DNA of 64,000 nt from Pelagibacteraceae bacterium AG-404-P08. GTDB lineage: Bacteria > Pseudomonadota > Alphaproteobacteria > HIMB59. Location of the stretch: the NCBI GenBank assembly GCA_003216195.1, contig QCJF01000003.1, positions 1-64,000 on the forward strand, given 5' to 3'. Position numbers and translations under genes: made by a program. Each line of letters starts with the position of its first letter. Within the stretch, counting starts at the first letter, position 1. This document shows positions 24,492-36,551 of this stretch, piece after piece. The notes beneath the pieces are model-generated. The model was not told the origin of the DNA. It did not search any database and was given only the letters and a program-made list of their open reading frames with translations.

Positions 24492-25743
24492 CACCAATAT
24501 CAGATCTATAATATTTTTCAGGCCAGTCGATAATATCTGCTATTTCATATACTTTATTTCTACATTCAAGATAATTATCCCCACGTACAACGATTGATAG
24601 AACTCTACCTCCATTAGAAAAGACTTTATTATTAATTATTTTAGTTGCCGCATGAAAAATATAAAATTCATCATTATTTTTTAATTCACTCAAATTTCTG
24701 ATTTCAGTATTTTTAGGATAATCCCCTGGATATCCTTTAGTTGCTAAAATTAAACAAATTGATTTTTTATTTTCAAACAATTCAATATTAGCATATTTTA
24801 AATTTTTTGTTGCAGTTGAATGAAGTAAAGATAAAAAATCCGACTTTATCCTAAGAGAAATACTTTGAATTTCAGGATCTCCAAATCTAGTATTGTATTC
24901 TAGTAAATATGGTTGATTGTGTTCATTGACGATTATCCCAAAAAATATTACACCTTGAAATGCTATGTTGTCGTGCTTTAAACCCTCTATAGTTTTTTTT
25001 ACTATTTGATCCTGAATTATCATATCTAGATTATTATCTAAAATAGGGGCAGGGCTGATAGTACCCATTCCTCCAGTATTTGGTCCAGTATCATTATTTC
25101 CAATTCTTTTATAGTCTTGTGCGGAACCAATATTTAAATATTCGTTACCATCAGTAATTGTAAAAAAACTCAATTCTTTTCCCTCAATGAATTCTTCAAT
25201 AACAACTTTATTGTTTTCTTGATTAAATTCTTTTTTTATAAATATCCTTTCACAGGCCTCTATTGCTTCATTTGTATTTGTGCATACAAATACTCCTTTA
25301 CCAGCAGCTAATCCATCATATTTTACAACTATGGGCCCATTAAAACTTTCGAGATAGTCTTTTGCTTCATCAAAATCAACAAAAGTTTGAGACTTTGCAG
25401 TTGGGATATTGTGAGATTGACAAAATTCTTTCATGAACTCCTTGGAAGATTCAAGTTTTGCTCCCTCAGAGTCAGGTCCAAAAACATTTAAACCCTTATT
25501 TCTAAGTTCTCCCGCAAGATTTTCTGATAAATAGTTTTCCGGACCTACAACAACGAGGTCTGGATTAATTTTTATACATTCCTCAACAATATCCTCTTTG
25601 GTTGAGATATCTTTACACTCCGCAATTTGACTAATTCCATAATTTCCAGGAAAACAAAATACTTTTTCACAAAGATAGGACTTGTGAAGAATTCTACACA
25701 AAGCATGTTCTCGGGCACCAGATCCTACAACTATGACATTCAT
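24481..25743 (-). CDS. purD: phosphoribosylamine-glycine ligase PurD
   Basis: A 420-residue ATP-grasp enzyme of purine synthesis. VVGSGAREHALC opens the N-terminal domain. GPIVVKYDGLAAGKGVFV and IEEFIEGKELSFFTITDG form the ATP-grasp region, with NTGGMGTISPAP and EYNTRFGDPEIQ providing the metal and substrate loops. Length matches the family. The stop overlaps the tadA stop by 11 bases, and only 30 bases separate its start from divergent xseA. Confidence 0.96.
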   Translation of the reverse strand: MNVIVVGSGAREHALCRILHKSYLCEKVFCFPGNYGISQIAECKDISTKEDIVEECIKINPDLVVVGPENYLSENLAGELRNKGLNVFGPDSEGAKLESSKEFMKEFCQSHNIPTAKSQTFVDFDEAKDYLESFNGPIVVKYDGLAAGKGVFVCTNTNEAIEACERIFIKKEFNQENNKVVIEEFIEGKELSFFTITDGNEYLNIGSAQDYKRIGNNDTGPNTGGMGTISPAPILDNNLDMIIQDQIVKKTIEGLKHDNIAFQGVIFFGIIVNEHNQPYLLEYNTRFGDPEIQSISLRIKSDFLSLLHSTATKNLKYANIELFENKKSICLILATKGYPGDYPKNTEIRNLSELKNNDEFYIFHAATKIINNKVFSNGGRVLSIVVRGDNYLECRNKVYEIADIIDWPEKYYRSDIGANV

Positions 25744-25773
25744 TTATATAACATAATAAAGTATATTTATTTT

Positions 25774-27111
25774 GTGAATAATATTCCTGAGTACACTGTA
25801 TCACAACTGAATAAGTCAATAAAAGATTTATTGGAGGAAAACTATTCTTATTTAAAGTTAGTTGGAGAGACAGGATCAATAACTATAGCTAGTTCTGGAC
25901 ACGTATATTTTTCAATTAAAGAAGACGATGAGGTCATATCTTGCATATGCTGGAAAGGAAGCTATGAAAATTTACAAGTTCAAATTGAAGAGGGAACAGA
26001 ATACAATTTTTATGGGAGGATCACATCTTATTCTAAATTTGGGAGATCTGTTTACCAACTCATTATTGATCAGGTTGAGTATAGTGGCACAGGATCAATA
26101 TTAAAGCTTATTGAAGACAGGAAAAAAGAATTATCTTTACTGGGTTTGTTTGATGATGATAAGAAAAAAAAATTACCTAAGTATCCAAAATCTATTGGCG
26201 TGTTAACATCATCCTCTGGTTCAGTAATTCATGATATAATTCATAGAATTTCCGAGAGATTTCCAGTTACTCAAATAAAGGTTTTCCCTATTTCTGTTCA
26301 AGGTAAAAATTCTCATATTGAAATTATAGATTTTTTAGATCTTATTGAAAATCATGACTCAAAAGACTTTTTAAAGCCAGATTTAATCATATTTGCTAGA
26401 GGTGGAGGCTCTTTGGAAGAGTTAATGCCTTTTAACGAACCCGATTTGATAAAAAGAGTTTTTAAATTAAACATTCCTAATATTTCAGCTATCGGTCATG
26501 ATACTGACTATACCTTGTTAGATTATGTCTCAGATTTGCGTGCACCAACACCTACTGCAGCAGCTGAAATTGCAGTTCCCGATAAAAATTATTTATTAAA
26601 TCAAATACAGGATTTACAAGTAAAACTAAATCAATCTATCGAACTAAAATATTTATCAATAGAACAACTATTATTGAGATTCAAAAATTCTGTAAATTAT
26701 TTTTCAAATTCAATCAAGGATGTTGAGAACAAATTAAGTAAAATAAACAGTGAGAATTTAAAGATAGTTAATGACTCCTTTTACGATAAATCAAGTTCCT
26801 TTAATGATATATTGATTAGATTACAAGACAATAGCCCAAAACAAAAAATATTAGAAATACAAAGTAAGATTGGATACATAAATAAAAATAACAAAACTTT
26901 AATATTAAATAAATTTAAGAATTTTTCTCAAAAAATATATTTACTAAATAAGATACTTAATACTTCTTCGATAGAAAAAAACTTAAAAAAAGGGTATGCA
27001 ATATTGAAACAAGAAAATCAGATTATTAAAAGTATAAAAACTTTAAAAAAATTAAATAATTTTGATGTTACTTTGAAAGATGGTGTAATGAGTGTCAAAA
27101 AAAAATTATAA
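25774..27111 (+). CDS. xseA: exodeoxyribonuclease VII large subunit XseA
   Basis: I trim the ORF to the GTG at 25774 (VNNIPEYTVSQLNKSIK), giving 445 residues and the normal N-terminus. An OB-fold follows (VGETGSITIASSGHVYFSIKEDD). The catalytic domain has GVLTSSSGSVIHDIIH, FARGGGSLEELMPFN and AIGHDTDYTLLDYVSDLRAPTPTAAAE, and then a helical, coiled-coil-rich tail. With XseB it degrades single-stranded DNA into oligonucleotides. No xseB is in the window. Confidence 0.93.
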   Translation: MNNIPEYTVSQLNKSIKDLLEENYSYLKLVGETGSITIASSGHVYFSIKEDDEVISCICWKGSYENLQVQIEEGTEYNFYGRITSYSKFGRSVYQLIIDQVEYSGTGSILKLIEDRKKELSLLGLFDDDKKKKLPKYPKSIGVLTSSSGSVIHDIIHRISERFPVTQIKVFPISVQGKNSHIEIIDFLDLIENHDSKDFLKPDLIIFARGGGSLEELMPFNEPDLIKRVFKLNIPNISAIGHDTDYTLLDYVSDLRAPTPTAAAEIAVPDKNYLLNQIQDLQVKLNQSIELKYLSIEQLLLRFKNSVNYFSNSIKDVENKLSKINSENLKIVNDSFYDKSSSFNDILIRLQDNSPKQKILEIQSKIGYINKNNKTLILNKFKNFSQKIYLLNKILNTSSIEKNLKKGYAILKQENQIIKSIKTLKKLNNFDVTLKDGVMSVKKKL

Positions 27112-27969
27112 TTTCCATCTTTTATGTACCCATAACCATTGAGATGGAGAGTGTCTAATCCATTTTTCAAAATATTTTTTGTGAATCATCTCAACTAGGC
27201 CTTTTACATCATAATTTTTATATTCTTCATAACGTAAAGGTTTTTCAAAAATTATTTGAAATTTGTTATTTTGATTTCTGATGGAGTATACTGGACATAT
27301 CATTGTTTTGTATTTAATTGCCAAATTAGCAAAACCATCTGTTGCAAGTACTTTTTTTCCAAAAAAATCTATTTCTAAACCACTACTATCTCTTTGGTCA
27401 ATTAGAAGAGCTAAGTCTTCATTTTGTTTAAGGGCCTTAATCATGGATTTAGCACTCTCAGAGCCTTTTTTATAAAAAAAAGCATTATTTTTCTTTCTAT
27501 TTTTCTGAATGTAGTTATCGATCTTCTCATTATTTGCGTGTCTATAAACTGAATGTAATGTGAAACCATGACGCAAAATAAAATTTCTTGTTAGTTCCCA
27601 ATTCCCAATATGTGCAGATATAAAGATTTTAGGACCTTTGTGAGATTTTATCTCGTCAATGATATGAGTATTATCAAAATCTATATTTTTCCAATCAAAT
27701 TTATTTAAGTTAAAAAATTCAAAAAAAACTTTACCTGTCTCTTTTAAATTTTCCTTTGTTAATCTTGAACTCTTTTCATCATTAAGGTTTAATACTTTCA
27801 AATTATTTTTTATGATTTGTTCATATTTTGTAAATTTTCCAAAAAAACCAACTAAAATTCCTCCAACATTTGAGGCAAAATTAAAACTAAATATTCCTAA
27901 TATATTTTTAAGTATAATAAAAAAAATAAACTCAATATAATTTCTAAAAACTTTAAATATATTTTTCAA
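27106..27969 (-). CDS. lpxL: lipid A acyltransferase, LpxL/HtrB family
   Basis: A 287-residue inner-membrane acyltransferase with an N-terminal hydrophobic segment. SAHIGNWELTRNF contains the HX4E catalytic motif. ALLIDQRDSSGLEIDFFGKK and HSPSQWLWVHKRWK are family landmarks, the latter the C-terminal signature. It adds a secondary acyl chain to the Kdo-lipid A precursor. It is the last gene of the ubiA-msbA-DUF374-waaA-lpxK-lpxL run and overlaps lpxK by 17 bases. Confidence 0.9.
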   Translation of the reverse strand: MKNIFKVFRNYIEFIFFIILKNILGIFSFNFASNVGGILVGFFGKFTKYEQIIKNNLKVLNLNDEKSSRLTKENLKETGKVFFEFFNLNKFDWKNIDFDNTHIIDEIKSHKGPKIFISAHIGNWELTRNFILRHGFTLHSVYRHANNEKIDNYIQKNRKKNNAFFYKKGSESAKSMIKALKQNEDLALLIDQRDSSGLEIDFFGKKVLATDGFANLAIKYKTMICPVYSIRNQNNKFQIIFEKPLRYEEYKNYDVKGLVEMIHKKYFEKWIRHSPSQWLWVHKRWKL

Positions 27970-28918
27970 TTTCCGTAATAAATCCTAGATTGTTATCAGA
28001 TACTATTTCTCCATGTATTATTCCAACAGAGCTTTTAAATTCATTAGGTATCCTTACATGATCTTTCTCTGTTGTTATTAGAAAAGCATCATTTTTATTA
28101 GCTTGATCAAGTAATAAAAATATATCATCGACAGTATATTGATGATGATCAGGAAACTCTTTTGTTAATACTAAATTTAAATTTTCAGATTTTAATTGGT
28201 CAAAAAATTTTTTATTAAAACCCAGACCTGCAAAAGCAATTAATTTTTTTTCTTTAAATTCTGGGTTGATTTCTATTTTATATTTCAAAATATGCTTAAA
28301 GTGACTATCATTTAAATCATTACATTCTTCTGTATTAATTAAAAAAAATATTTGTGATTTTCTAATTGCATTTTTTACTGACTCTCTTAGTGGTCCAGAG
28401 GGAACTAAAAGCCTATTACCAAATGATTGGATAGAGTCATAAACATAAATCGATATATTTTTATATACATTGTAAGATTGAAGTGCATCGTCTAGTACAA
28501 GTATATTTGCACCATCTTCCTTTGCTGAAATCATTGCGTGAAATTTATTTTTACTAACCCATGTTGTAAAATAATTTGACATCATTAAAGCCTCATCTCC
28601 TACAAAATTAAAGTCCATATGAGGTTTTACTTTTATAACTTCATTTAATGTAGTAGACCCACCATAACCTCTTGAGATAATATGAGGTATGTATCCCATC
28701 TTCTTTAATTCTCTACAGATGTACAAGACTGAAGGTGTTTTGCCTGAACCACCAATTATAGCACTTCCAACTGCTATTACTGGTAAGTCAATTTTTTGAA
28801 CTTTTGATAGTTTTCTTTTGATTAAATTTCCCATAGACCAAATTATTGATAAAGGAGAGAGAAGAAGTGCGTTTAAAGAAATTGTTTTTTGATACCAAAA
28901 TTTCGGAGCTTTTAACAT
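27953..28918 (-). CDS. lpxK: tetraacyldisaccharide 4'-kinase LpxK
   Basis: A 321-residue membrane-anchored P-loop kinase that phosphorylates the lipid A disaccharide at the 4' position. The Walker A region is VGSAIIGGSGKTPSVLYI. SRGYGG, VGDEALMMS and ILVLDDALQSYN follow, the last in place of the more common LDDGFQ. FPDHHQYTVDDI and ITTEKDHVRIP close the protein. It overlaps waaA by 7 bases and lpxL by 17. Confidence 0.93.
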   Translation of the reverse strand: MLKAPKFWYQKTISLNALLLSPLSIIWSMGNLIKRKLSKVQKIDLPVIAVGSAIIGGSGKTPSVLYICRELKKMGYIPHIISRGYGGSTTLNEVIKVKPHMDFNFVGDEALMMSNYFTTWVSKNKFHAMISAKEDGANILVLDDALQSYNVYKNISIYVYDSIQSFGNRLLVPSGPLRESVKNAIRKSQIFFLINTEECNDLNDSHFKHILKYKIEINPEFKEKKLIAFAGLGFNKKFFDQLKSENLNLVLTKEFPDHHQYTVDDIFLLLDQANKNDAFLITTEKDHVRIPNEFKSSVGIIHGEIVSDNNLGFITEIEKYI

Positions 28919-30075
28919 TTATTAATCATTTCAGTAATATTTTTTAAACTATTTTTGTTATTGTTAATAAAATTTTCAATTACTTTAACATTATGAAATT
29001 CTTCTTCTATTTGTCTGTTAATTTCATTACTTATATCTTCTAAACTATCACTATTCATTGTTTTGCAAAGGCTAAGTTTTTCGAGATCAAGATAAATTTC
29101 CTCAAAATTTTTATTAAAATCTCCTGAAAGCACAAAGCAACCTCTTGAAATAGGTTCTAAAGGATTCTGTCCGCCATGTTTAATTAAAGAACCACCCATA
29201 AATACTATTTTTGAGCGCTCAAAAATTGACATAATATCCCCAAATTTATTATGCACTGTGATTTTTTCTAAATTTTCAGAAATAATTTTTTCACTTAAAT
29301 TATCAGAGAATTGAATATGACGCGGTATGATAATTATTTCAAATATCTCACTTACATTTAATCTTTTTATTATATTTATAACTTTATCATATTCATTTAA
29401 GTGAATACTTGCAAAACAAACGATCTTTTTTTTTGAGTATGGAATATTTGGATTAATATTAAATTTCAAGTTTCCAAAAAAATAAACTTTTTTACCAAAT
29501 AAATTATTTATGCTCGCTTGATCCTTTTTACTTTGTGCAAAAATTAAATCGTATTGTTCTCCAATTATTTTACTTAAATTTGGATATTTTGACCATCTGA
29601 CATAACTTGTATCCGATACTCTTCCATTAACTAAAATATTTTTTAAATTTTTCTTTTTTGAAATCATTAGCCAATTAGGCCAAATTTCTGAGTCAATCCA
29701 TAATATTTTTTTAAAATTTGTTTTAGATAAGAAAATATTTACATTCCAAAAAAAATCTAAAGGAAGAAATATACTAATAAGGTTGGGGTATAATTTTTTT
29801 GACAATTCAAAAGATGACAATGTAGAACATGATAAAACAATTTTTTTATTATTGAGCTTATCGACTAAAAATTTAATAGAATTCAATTCGCCTATGCTGG
29901 CAAAATGAATTAAAAAATCACTTTGTTTGATTTGTGTGTAATTTTGGTTTGCAAATATTTTTTGTTTATATGAAAAAAAGCTTTCTTTTTTATTGAATAT
30001 TCTAATTAAACCAATGAATAAAATCACTGGAAAAAGCACAAGTTGTAATAATCTATAGCTAAAAATGAGCATCAA
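28912..30075 (-). CDS. waaA: 3-deoxy-D-manno-octulosonic acid (Kdo) transferase WaaA
   Basis: A 387-residue GT-B glycosyltransferase with an N-terminal membrane segment. FLIHFASIGELNSI, ILWIDSEIWPNW, NGRVSDTSYVRW and FMGGSLIKHGGQNPLEPIS are all characteristic of WaaA/KdtA. It transfers one or more Kdo residues to the lipid A precursor. It lies between the DUF374 acyltransferase (17-base overlap) and lpxK (7-base overlap). Confidence 0.94.
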   Translation of the reverse strand: MMLIFSYRLLQLVLFPVILFIGLIRIFNKKESFFSYKQKIFANQNYTQIKQSDFLIHFASIGELNSIKFLVDKLNNKKIVLSCSTLSSFELSKKLYPNLISIFLPLDFFWNVNIFLSKTNFKKILWIDSEIWPNWLMISKKKNLKNILVNGRVSDTSYVRWSKYPNLSKIIGEQYDLIFAQSKKDQASINNLFGKKVYFFGNLKFNINPNIPYSKKKIVCFASIHLNEYDKVINIIKRLNVSEIFEIIIIPRHIQFSDNLSEKIISENLEKITVHNKFGDIMSIFERSKIVFMGGSLIKHGGQNPLEPISRGCFVLSGDFNKNFEEIYLDLEKLSLCKTMNSDSLEDISNEINRQIEEEFHNVKVIENFINNNKNSLKNITEMINKC

Positions 30076-30709
30076 TTATTTTTAAATTTTTATTCAAATT
30101 GTCTATTATGTATTTATTAAATGAATTTTCGTCGAACTGACTTGGATTTATTATTTCTTTACCCCAAAAAAAAATACCTTTACTGAAAGGTAATGGTATC
30201 TTTAATTTGTCCCAATTATTAAGACGAAAAAAACGATTGGTTTTGAAGGTTAGTAGAGCGATCTTTAAGTCAAACTTTTTGGCTAATTTGTAAATATTAG
30301 TGTTAATTTCATAAGGAGGTCCATGAGGTGCATCTGGTGTGATATAAATACACTCTCCATTTTCTACGGCTAAAGTGATTTCTTTTATTAAGACGGTCGG
30401 TTTATCTTTTTCACGTAAAAGAGGCTCTAAACCAAATTTTCTTTGAACTAAAGTGCTTATTTGACCATCTCTATGAGATGTTGCAACTGGTCTTAATTTT
30501 GGTTTAAATTTCCAACTAAATGTAGAACCCATAAGTTGATTATGCCAAATAAGTACAATGATTGATTTATTATCTCGTAATTGCTTTTCTATGACTTCTT
30601 CGTTTACACCTGACCAATTACTTGTTTTTTTTATAATTGATAATGACAGATAAATTAAATTTACAAAAATAATCTTAAAGAATTTATTCTTAGATAATTT
30701 TTTAAGCAT
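30059..30709 (-). CDS. DUF374 lysophospholipid/LPS-associated acyltransferase family protein
   Basis: A 216-residue LPLAT-superfamily protein. IVLIWHNQLMGSTFSWKF and VATSHRDGQISTLVQRKFG form the DUF374 catalytic region, and CIYITPDAPHGPPYEINTN the second block. DUF374 genes usually sit, as here, between msbA and waaA in alphaproteobacterial lipid A clusters, so an acyl transfer to lipid A or a related envelope lipid is likely. The exact reaction is not established. Confidence 0.85.
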   Translation of the reverse strand: MLKKLSKNKFFKIIFVNLIYLSLSIIKKTSNWSGVNEEVIEKQLRDNKSIIVLIWHNQLMGSTFSWKFKPKLRPVATSHRDGQISTLVQRKFGLEPLLREKDKPTVLIKEITLAVENGECIYITPDAPHGPPYEINTNIYKLAKKFDLKIALLTFKTNRFFRLNNWDKLKIPLPFSKGIFFWGKEIINPSQFDENSFNKYIIDNLNKNLKIIDAHF

Positions 30710-32429
30710 TTTTTTTAATTTGTCTTTGATAAAGATTATAATAATGTTTTTTCTTTGCCATTAAGGTTTTATGAGTTCCCTTCTCAACAACCTCACCATT
30801 TTCTAAATAGTAAATTTCATCGAAATTTTTAATTGTACTTAATCTATGTGCAACTACGATCATTGTAATTTTAGGCAAATGATACAAATTATTGAATAGC
30901 TTAGACTCTGTTTTAAGATCTAAATTTGAAGTTGGTTCATCTAATAATACAACAGGGCTTTTTTGAGCAAGAGCTCTCGCTATTGAAATTCTTTGCCTTT
31001 GCCCCCCAGACAATTTAATTCCATTTTCTCCAATTTTAGTATCTAATTTTAAAGGTAGTTTATTTGCAAAATCATTCACACAAGCAATATTAGCAAAATG
31101 ATTTATATTTGATTTGTTGTGACCAGAGTTATATTTTATATTTTCTGAAATAGTACCATCAAACAAAACTGTATCTTGGCTAACTAGGCTAAATATATTT
31201 CTTAGACAATTTAATTTTAATTTTTTTATATCAATTTCATTTATTATTATGTCACCTTTAGTGATATCAAATAATCTCAAAAATAAAGCCATAATTGTTG
31301 ATTTACCCCCTCCAGACGGTCCCACAAATGCAACTTTTTTCCCTGCTTTGAGGTTAAAATTAACTCGGTTAATTATATTTTTATTTGTATTTTCGTATTT
31401 AAAAAAAACCTCTTTAAAACTCAAAGTCTTGAAATTTTTTATTATCTTAGATCCTCCAATTGTTTCGTTTTTAAAATCTATAAATTCAAATATTCTGGAG
31501 GCAGCACCAAGACCGCTTTGAAGTAAAACATTGACATTTATTAGGTTTTTAAGTGGTGCATAAGCTAACATGAGACTTACTAAAAAACTCATTAATTGCC
31601 CAGCTGTCATATTCTCGTTAATTACAAAAATACCCCCACCAAATATTGCTAAACCAGCTGCCATTGAACCCAATGTTTCAGTAAAAGGTCTGGATCTAGC
31701 AGTAATTTTTTCCTGTTTAAAATTCAATTCTCTAGCTTGCTCAATTTGTTTATTAACTCTTTTAATTTCAAAATTTTCTGCATTGAAAGATTTTACATTT
31801 TTGATACCTCTAAAGACCTCTTCTAAATTTGAAGCTAAAGTTCCAACTTGTTCTTGTAAGTTTTTTGTGACTCTTCTAATTTTTTTACCTAAAACTCTTA
31901 TTGGAACAATGGCCAATGGAAAAATCACTATAGAAATGCATGCTAATTTCCAATTTTGATAAAACATATTTCCTATTAAAACAGTTAAAGTTAAAGAGTC
32001 TTTTATTAATGCGGTATATGTGTTGGCCATTGCCCCACTTAAGTAATAAGTATCTGTAGTAATTCTCGTAATTAATGATCCTATTTTATTTTTAACAAAA
32101 AACCCATAATGCACATTTATTATATTTTTAAAAACATCACGTCTGAGTTTTTCAATAATTCTATGACTCATAAATTGTAAAGAGGTAATTTGGATATAAG
32201 TTACAAACCCTTTTATTACCCCAGTAATTAATATAGCAATGGGTATAAAATATAAATAAAACCTATCAGCATTAATCAAAACATTGTCAAGAGCTGGTTT
32301 AACTAACCATGCATGAAAACCTGTGCATACAGCTGCAATAATCATACATAAAATAGCAACAAACATTCTTAATTTAAAATTAAGAAATAATTTAGAAATT
32401 CTTATAAAATGTTCTTTAGACTCAGACAT
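30702..32429 (-). CDS. msbA: lipid A/phospholipid flippase MsbA-type ABC transporter
   Basis: A 575-residue half-transporter with six N-terminal helices fused to an ATPase. The ATPase has Walker A GPSGGGKST, signature LSGGQRQRIS, Walker B VVLLDEPTSNLD and a switch histidine in VVAHRLSTI. Its position before DUF374, waaA, lpxK and lpxL supports the role of flipping core lipid A across the inner membrane. It overlaps ubiA and DUF374 by 8 bases each. Confidence 0.9.
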   Translation of the reverse strand: MSESKEHFIRISKLFLNFKLRMFVAILCMIIAAVCTGFHAWLVKPALDNVLINADRFYLYFIPIAILITGVIKGFVTYIQITSLQFMSHRIIEKLRRDVFKNIINVHYGFFVKNKIGSLITRITTDTYYLSGAMANTYTALIKDSLTLTVLIGNMFYQNWKLACISIVIFPLAIVPIRVLGKKIRRVTKNLQEQVGTLASNLEEVFRGIKNVKSFNAENFEIKRVNKQIEQARELNFKQEKITARSRPFTETLGSMAAGLAIFGGGIFVINENMTAGQLMSFLVSLMLAYAPLKNLINVNVLLQSGLGAASRIFEFIDFKNETIGGSKIIKNFKTLSFKEVFFKYENTNKNIINRVNFNLKAGKKVAFVGPSGGGKSTIMALFLRLFDITKGDIIINEIDIKKLKLNCLRNIFSLVSQDTVLFDGTISENIKYNSGHNKSNINHFANIACVNDFANKLPLKLDTKIGENGIKLSGGQRQRISIARALAQKSPVVLLDEPTSNLDLKTESKLFNNLYHLPKITMIVVAHRLSTIKNFDEIYYLENGEVVEKGTHKTLMAKKKHYYNLYQRQIKKNA

Positions 32430-33330
32430 TAAGGTGACTTCCGATTATTATACTAAAAAGTATGCTGATACCGTAATAGTTATTGCGATTAAAGTATGAG
32501 CCAGCCTTTTCAGGTACATTTTTCCACATAAAATTGAGATCTATAATGTTTATCAAGAAAATCGTTGTTAATAAGACATAGTATAAAAAACTGAAATTCA
32601 AGCCACTTCCAAAAACTGCTAATAAAAAATATTTAAAAAAAATCATTAAATTTATAATGATCATTCTACCGGCTCCAAAAAATAATGTGCTAGAGTATAA
32701 TTTTAATTCTTTGTCTTCTTTTTCATCCTGAGTAGCATAAACAGTATCATAAGTAAGTGTCCAAAAAATTAGTGACACATATAAAATGAGAACAGATAAA
32801 AAGGGTACGTTTGAGCCCATTGCCACCCAGCCAATAAAACAGCCCCAATTATAAGTCAAAGCTAAAATTAATTGGGGTAAGAAAAAAAATCTTTTTGCTA
32901 ATGGGTATAAAATTATCAAAGGAGTGATAACAAGCCCTAATACAATAGCTTCATAATTTAATTGTAATAAAATTATCAATCCTATTATTAAAAGAAAAAA
33001 TAATAGTATAAGTGAGTTCTTTAAACTTATTTGTGATGAGGCTAAAGCTCTATTTTGTGTTCTACTAACTTTCCTATCAATGTCTTTATCAATAAAATCA
33101 TTTACTATGCACCCAGCGGATCTCATAACCAATGAACCTAAAAAAAAAATTATAAACAAAATTAAAATGTTATTAGACGAAATATTTGTTGAGGATGCTA
33201 AAATGAAACTAATTGGGTAAAAAAGTAAAAGAAAACCAATAGGTTTATCTAATCTAACTAAAATAATGTATGGGTGTGTGAAAGGTGGAAATAATTTAAA
33301 AATTAAATTATTCTTATAATTGTTATTCAT
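32422..33330 (-). CDS. ubiA: 4-hydroxybenzoate polyprenyltransferase UbiA
   Basis: A 302-residue polytopic prenyltransferase with about eight helices. The first aspartate-rich motif is CIVNDFIDKDIDRKVSRTQNR and the second is YDTVYATQDEKEDKEL. RLDKPIGFLLLFYPISF is the N-terminal family signature. It attaches the isoprenoid tail to 4-hydroxybenzoate in ubiquinone synthesis, consistent with coq7 in this window. Its ATG shares the four bases CATG with the rsmE start on the other strand. Confidence 0.94.
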   Translation of the reverse strand: MNNNYKNNLIFKLFPPFTHPYIILVRLDKPIGFLLLFYPISFILASSTNISSNNILILFIIFFLGSLVMRSAGCIVNDFIDKDIDRKVSRTQNRALASSQISLKNSLILLFFLLIIGLIILLQLNYEAIVLGLVITPLIILYPLAKRFFFLPQLILALTYNWGCFIGWVAMGSNVPFLSVLILYVSLIFWTLTYDTVYATQDEKEDKELKLYSSTLFFGAGRMIIINLMIFFKYFLLAVFGSGLNFSFLYYVLLTTIFLINIIDLNFMWKNVPEKAGSYFNRNNYYGISILFSIIIGSHLNV

Positions 33331-34036
33331 GAAGAGAGTTTATTGTAATTCAATTATAAAGCAGGGTAGCACTTATGAGCTAGAAAAAAAGTATTATATC
33401 CATCTTGTAAAAGTTATAAGGCTTAAAATAGGAGATGAGATCTCTTTGTTTAACAACATTTCTGGAGAATGGAAGTGCGAAATAATTGACATAAAAAAAA
33501 ATTTTTTAAAAGCGAAATCGATAAGTCAAATCTCAGTACCTCGAGCAGAAACTTTGATAGACTTAATGTTTTCTCCCATAAAATACCAAAACAGTGAATT
33601 AATTATAAGACAATCAACTGAGATGGGTGTGAGGTGTATATTTCCAACATCATTTAATAGAACTATAAACACAAAGATTAATCTTGATAAGTTTAATACA
33701 TATGCTCTAGGTGCTGCTCAACAAAGTGGAAGATTATCAATACCAAACATAGACAAGTTAATTGACCTTAAAGATAGGTCTAATATTATGTCTAGTAAAA
33801 CAGTGCTGATGTTTGATGAAAATCTCAAAGGAATTCATCTATCACAAGCTAAAGTTAAACCAAATAGTGAAATTTTAGTTGTTATAGGACCTGAGGGAGG
33901 TTTTGAGGAGGAGGAAAGAGCATTTATTTCAGATAGCTCAAAAAATTTCTTTAATGTGAGCCTAGGCCCAAACATTTTGAAAGCTGACACAGCAGTTATT
34001 GCCGCACTTAGTTTAACATTTCACTATTTTTCATAA
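33329..34036 (+). CDS. rsmE: 16S rRNA (uracil1498-N3)-methyltransferase RsmE
   Basis: I use the ATG at 33329 (MKRVYCNSIIKQG), giving 235 residues. The N-terminal PUA-like part contains HLVKVIRLKIGDEISLFN. The C-terminal SPOUT knot contains VVIGPEGGFEEEE and VSLGPNILKADTAVIAALSL, the RsmE signatures. The start codon overlaps that of ubiA on the opposite strand. Such close spacing leaves no separate leader for either gene. Confidence 0.93.
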   Translation: MKRVYCNSIIKQGSTYELEKKYYIHLVKVIRLKIGDEISLFNNISGEWKCEIIDIKKNFLKAKSISQISVPRAETLIDLMFSPIKYQNSELIIRQSTEMGVRCIFPTSFNRTINTKINLDKFNTYALGAAQQSGRLSIPNIDKLIDLKDRSNIMSSKTVLMFDENLKGIHLSQAKVKPNSEILVVIGPEGGFEEEERAFISDSSKNFFNVSLGPNILKADTAVIAALSLTFHYFS

Positions 34037-34051
34037 TTATAGCGGGTTTAA

Positions 34052-34064
34052 GCGACATCCTGTC
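34052..34064. promoter_or_regulatory. inverted repeat before the cytochrome oxidase operon
   Basis: GCGACATCCTGTC contains the short inverted repeat GACA-TCC-TGTC, 38 bases before ctaC. Its left half matches the GCGNC half-site of RegA/PrrA/RoxR-type redox response regulators, but the right half (GTCAA) does not match GNCGC fully. It may instead be a promoter element. The 65-base spacer is one of the few intergenic regions in this stretch and should hold the oxidase promoter. Confidence 0.3.
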
Positions 34065-34101
34065 AATATACTGTACAAAAAAGATTACTAATATGTCTTA
34101 G

Positions 34102-36548
<2,447 letters not shown>

Positions 36549-36551
36549 TTT

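Noticed and set aside
31570-31959. Plus-strand ORF of 129 residues
   Set aside because: It lies entirely antisense within the membrane domain of msbA, and its hydrophobic runs mirror codon composition of the real gene.
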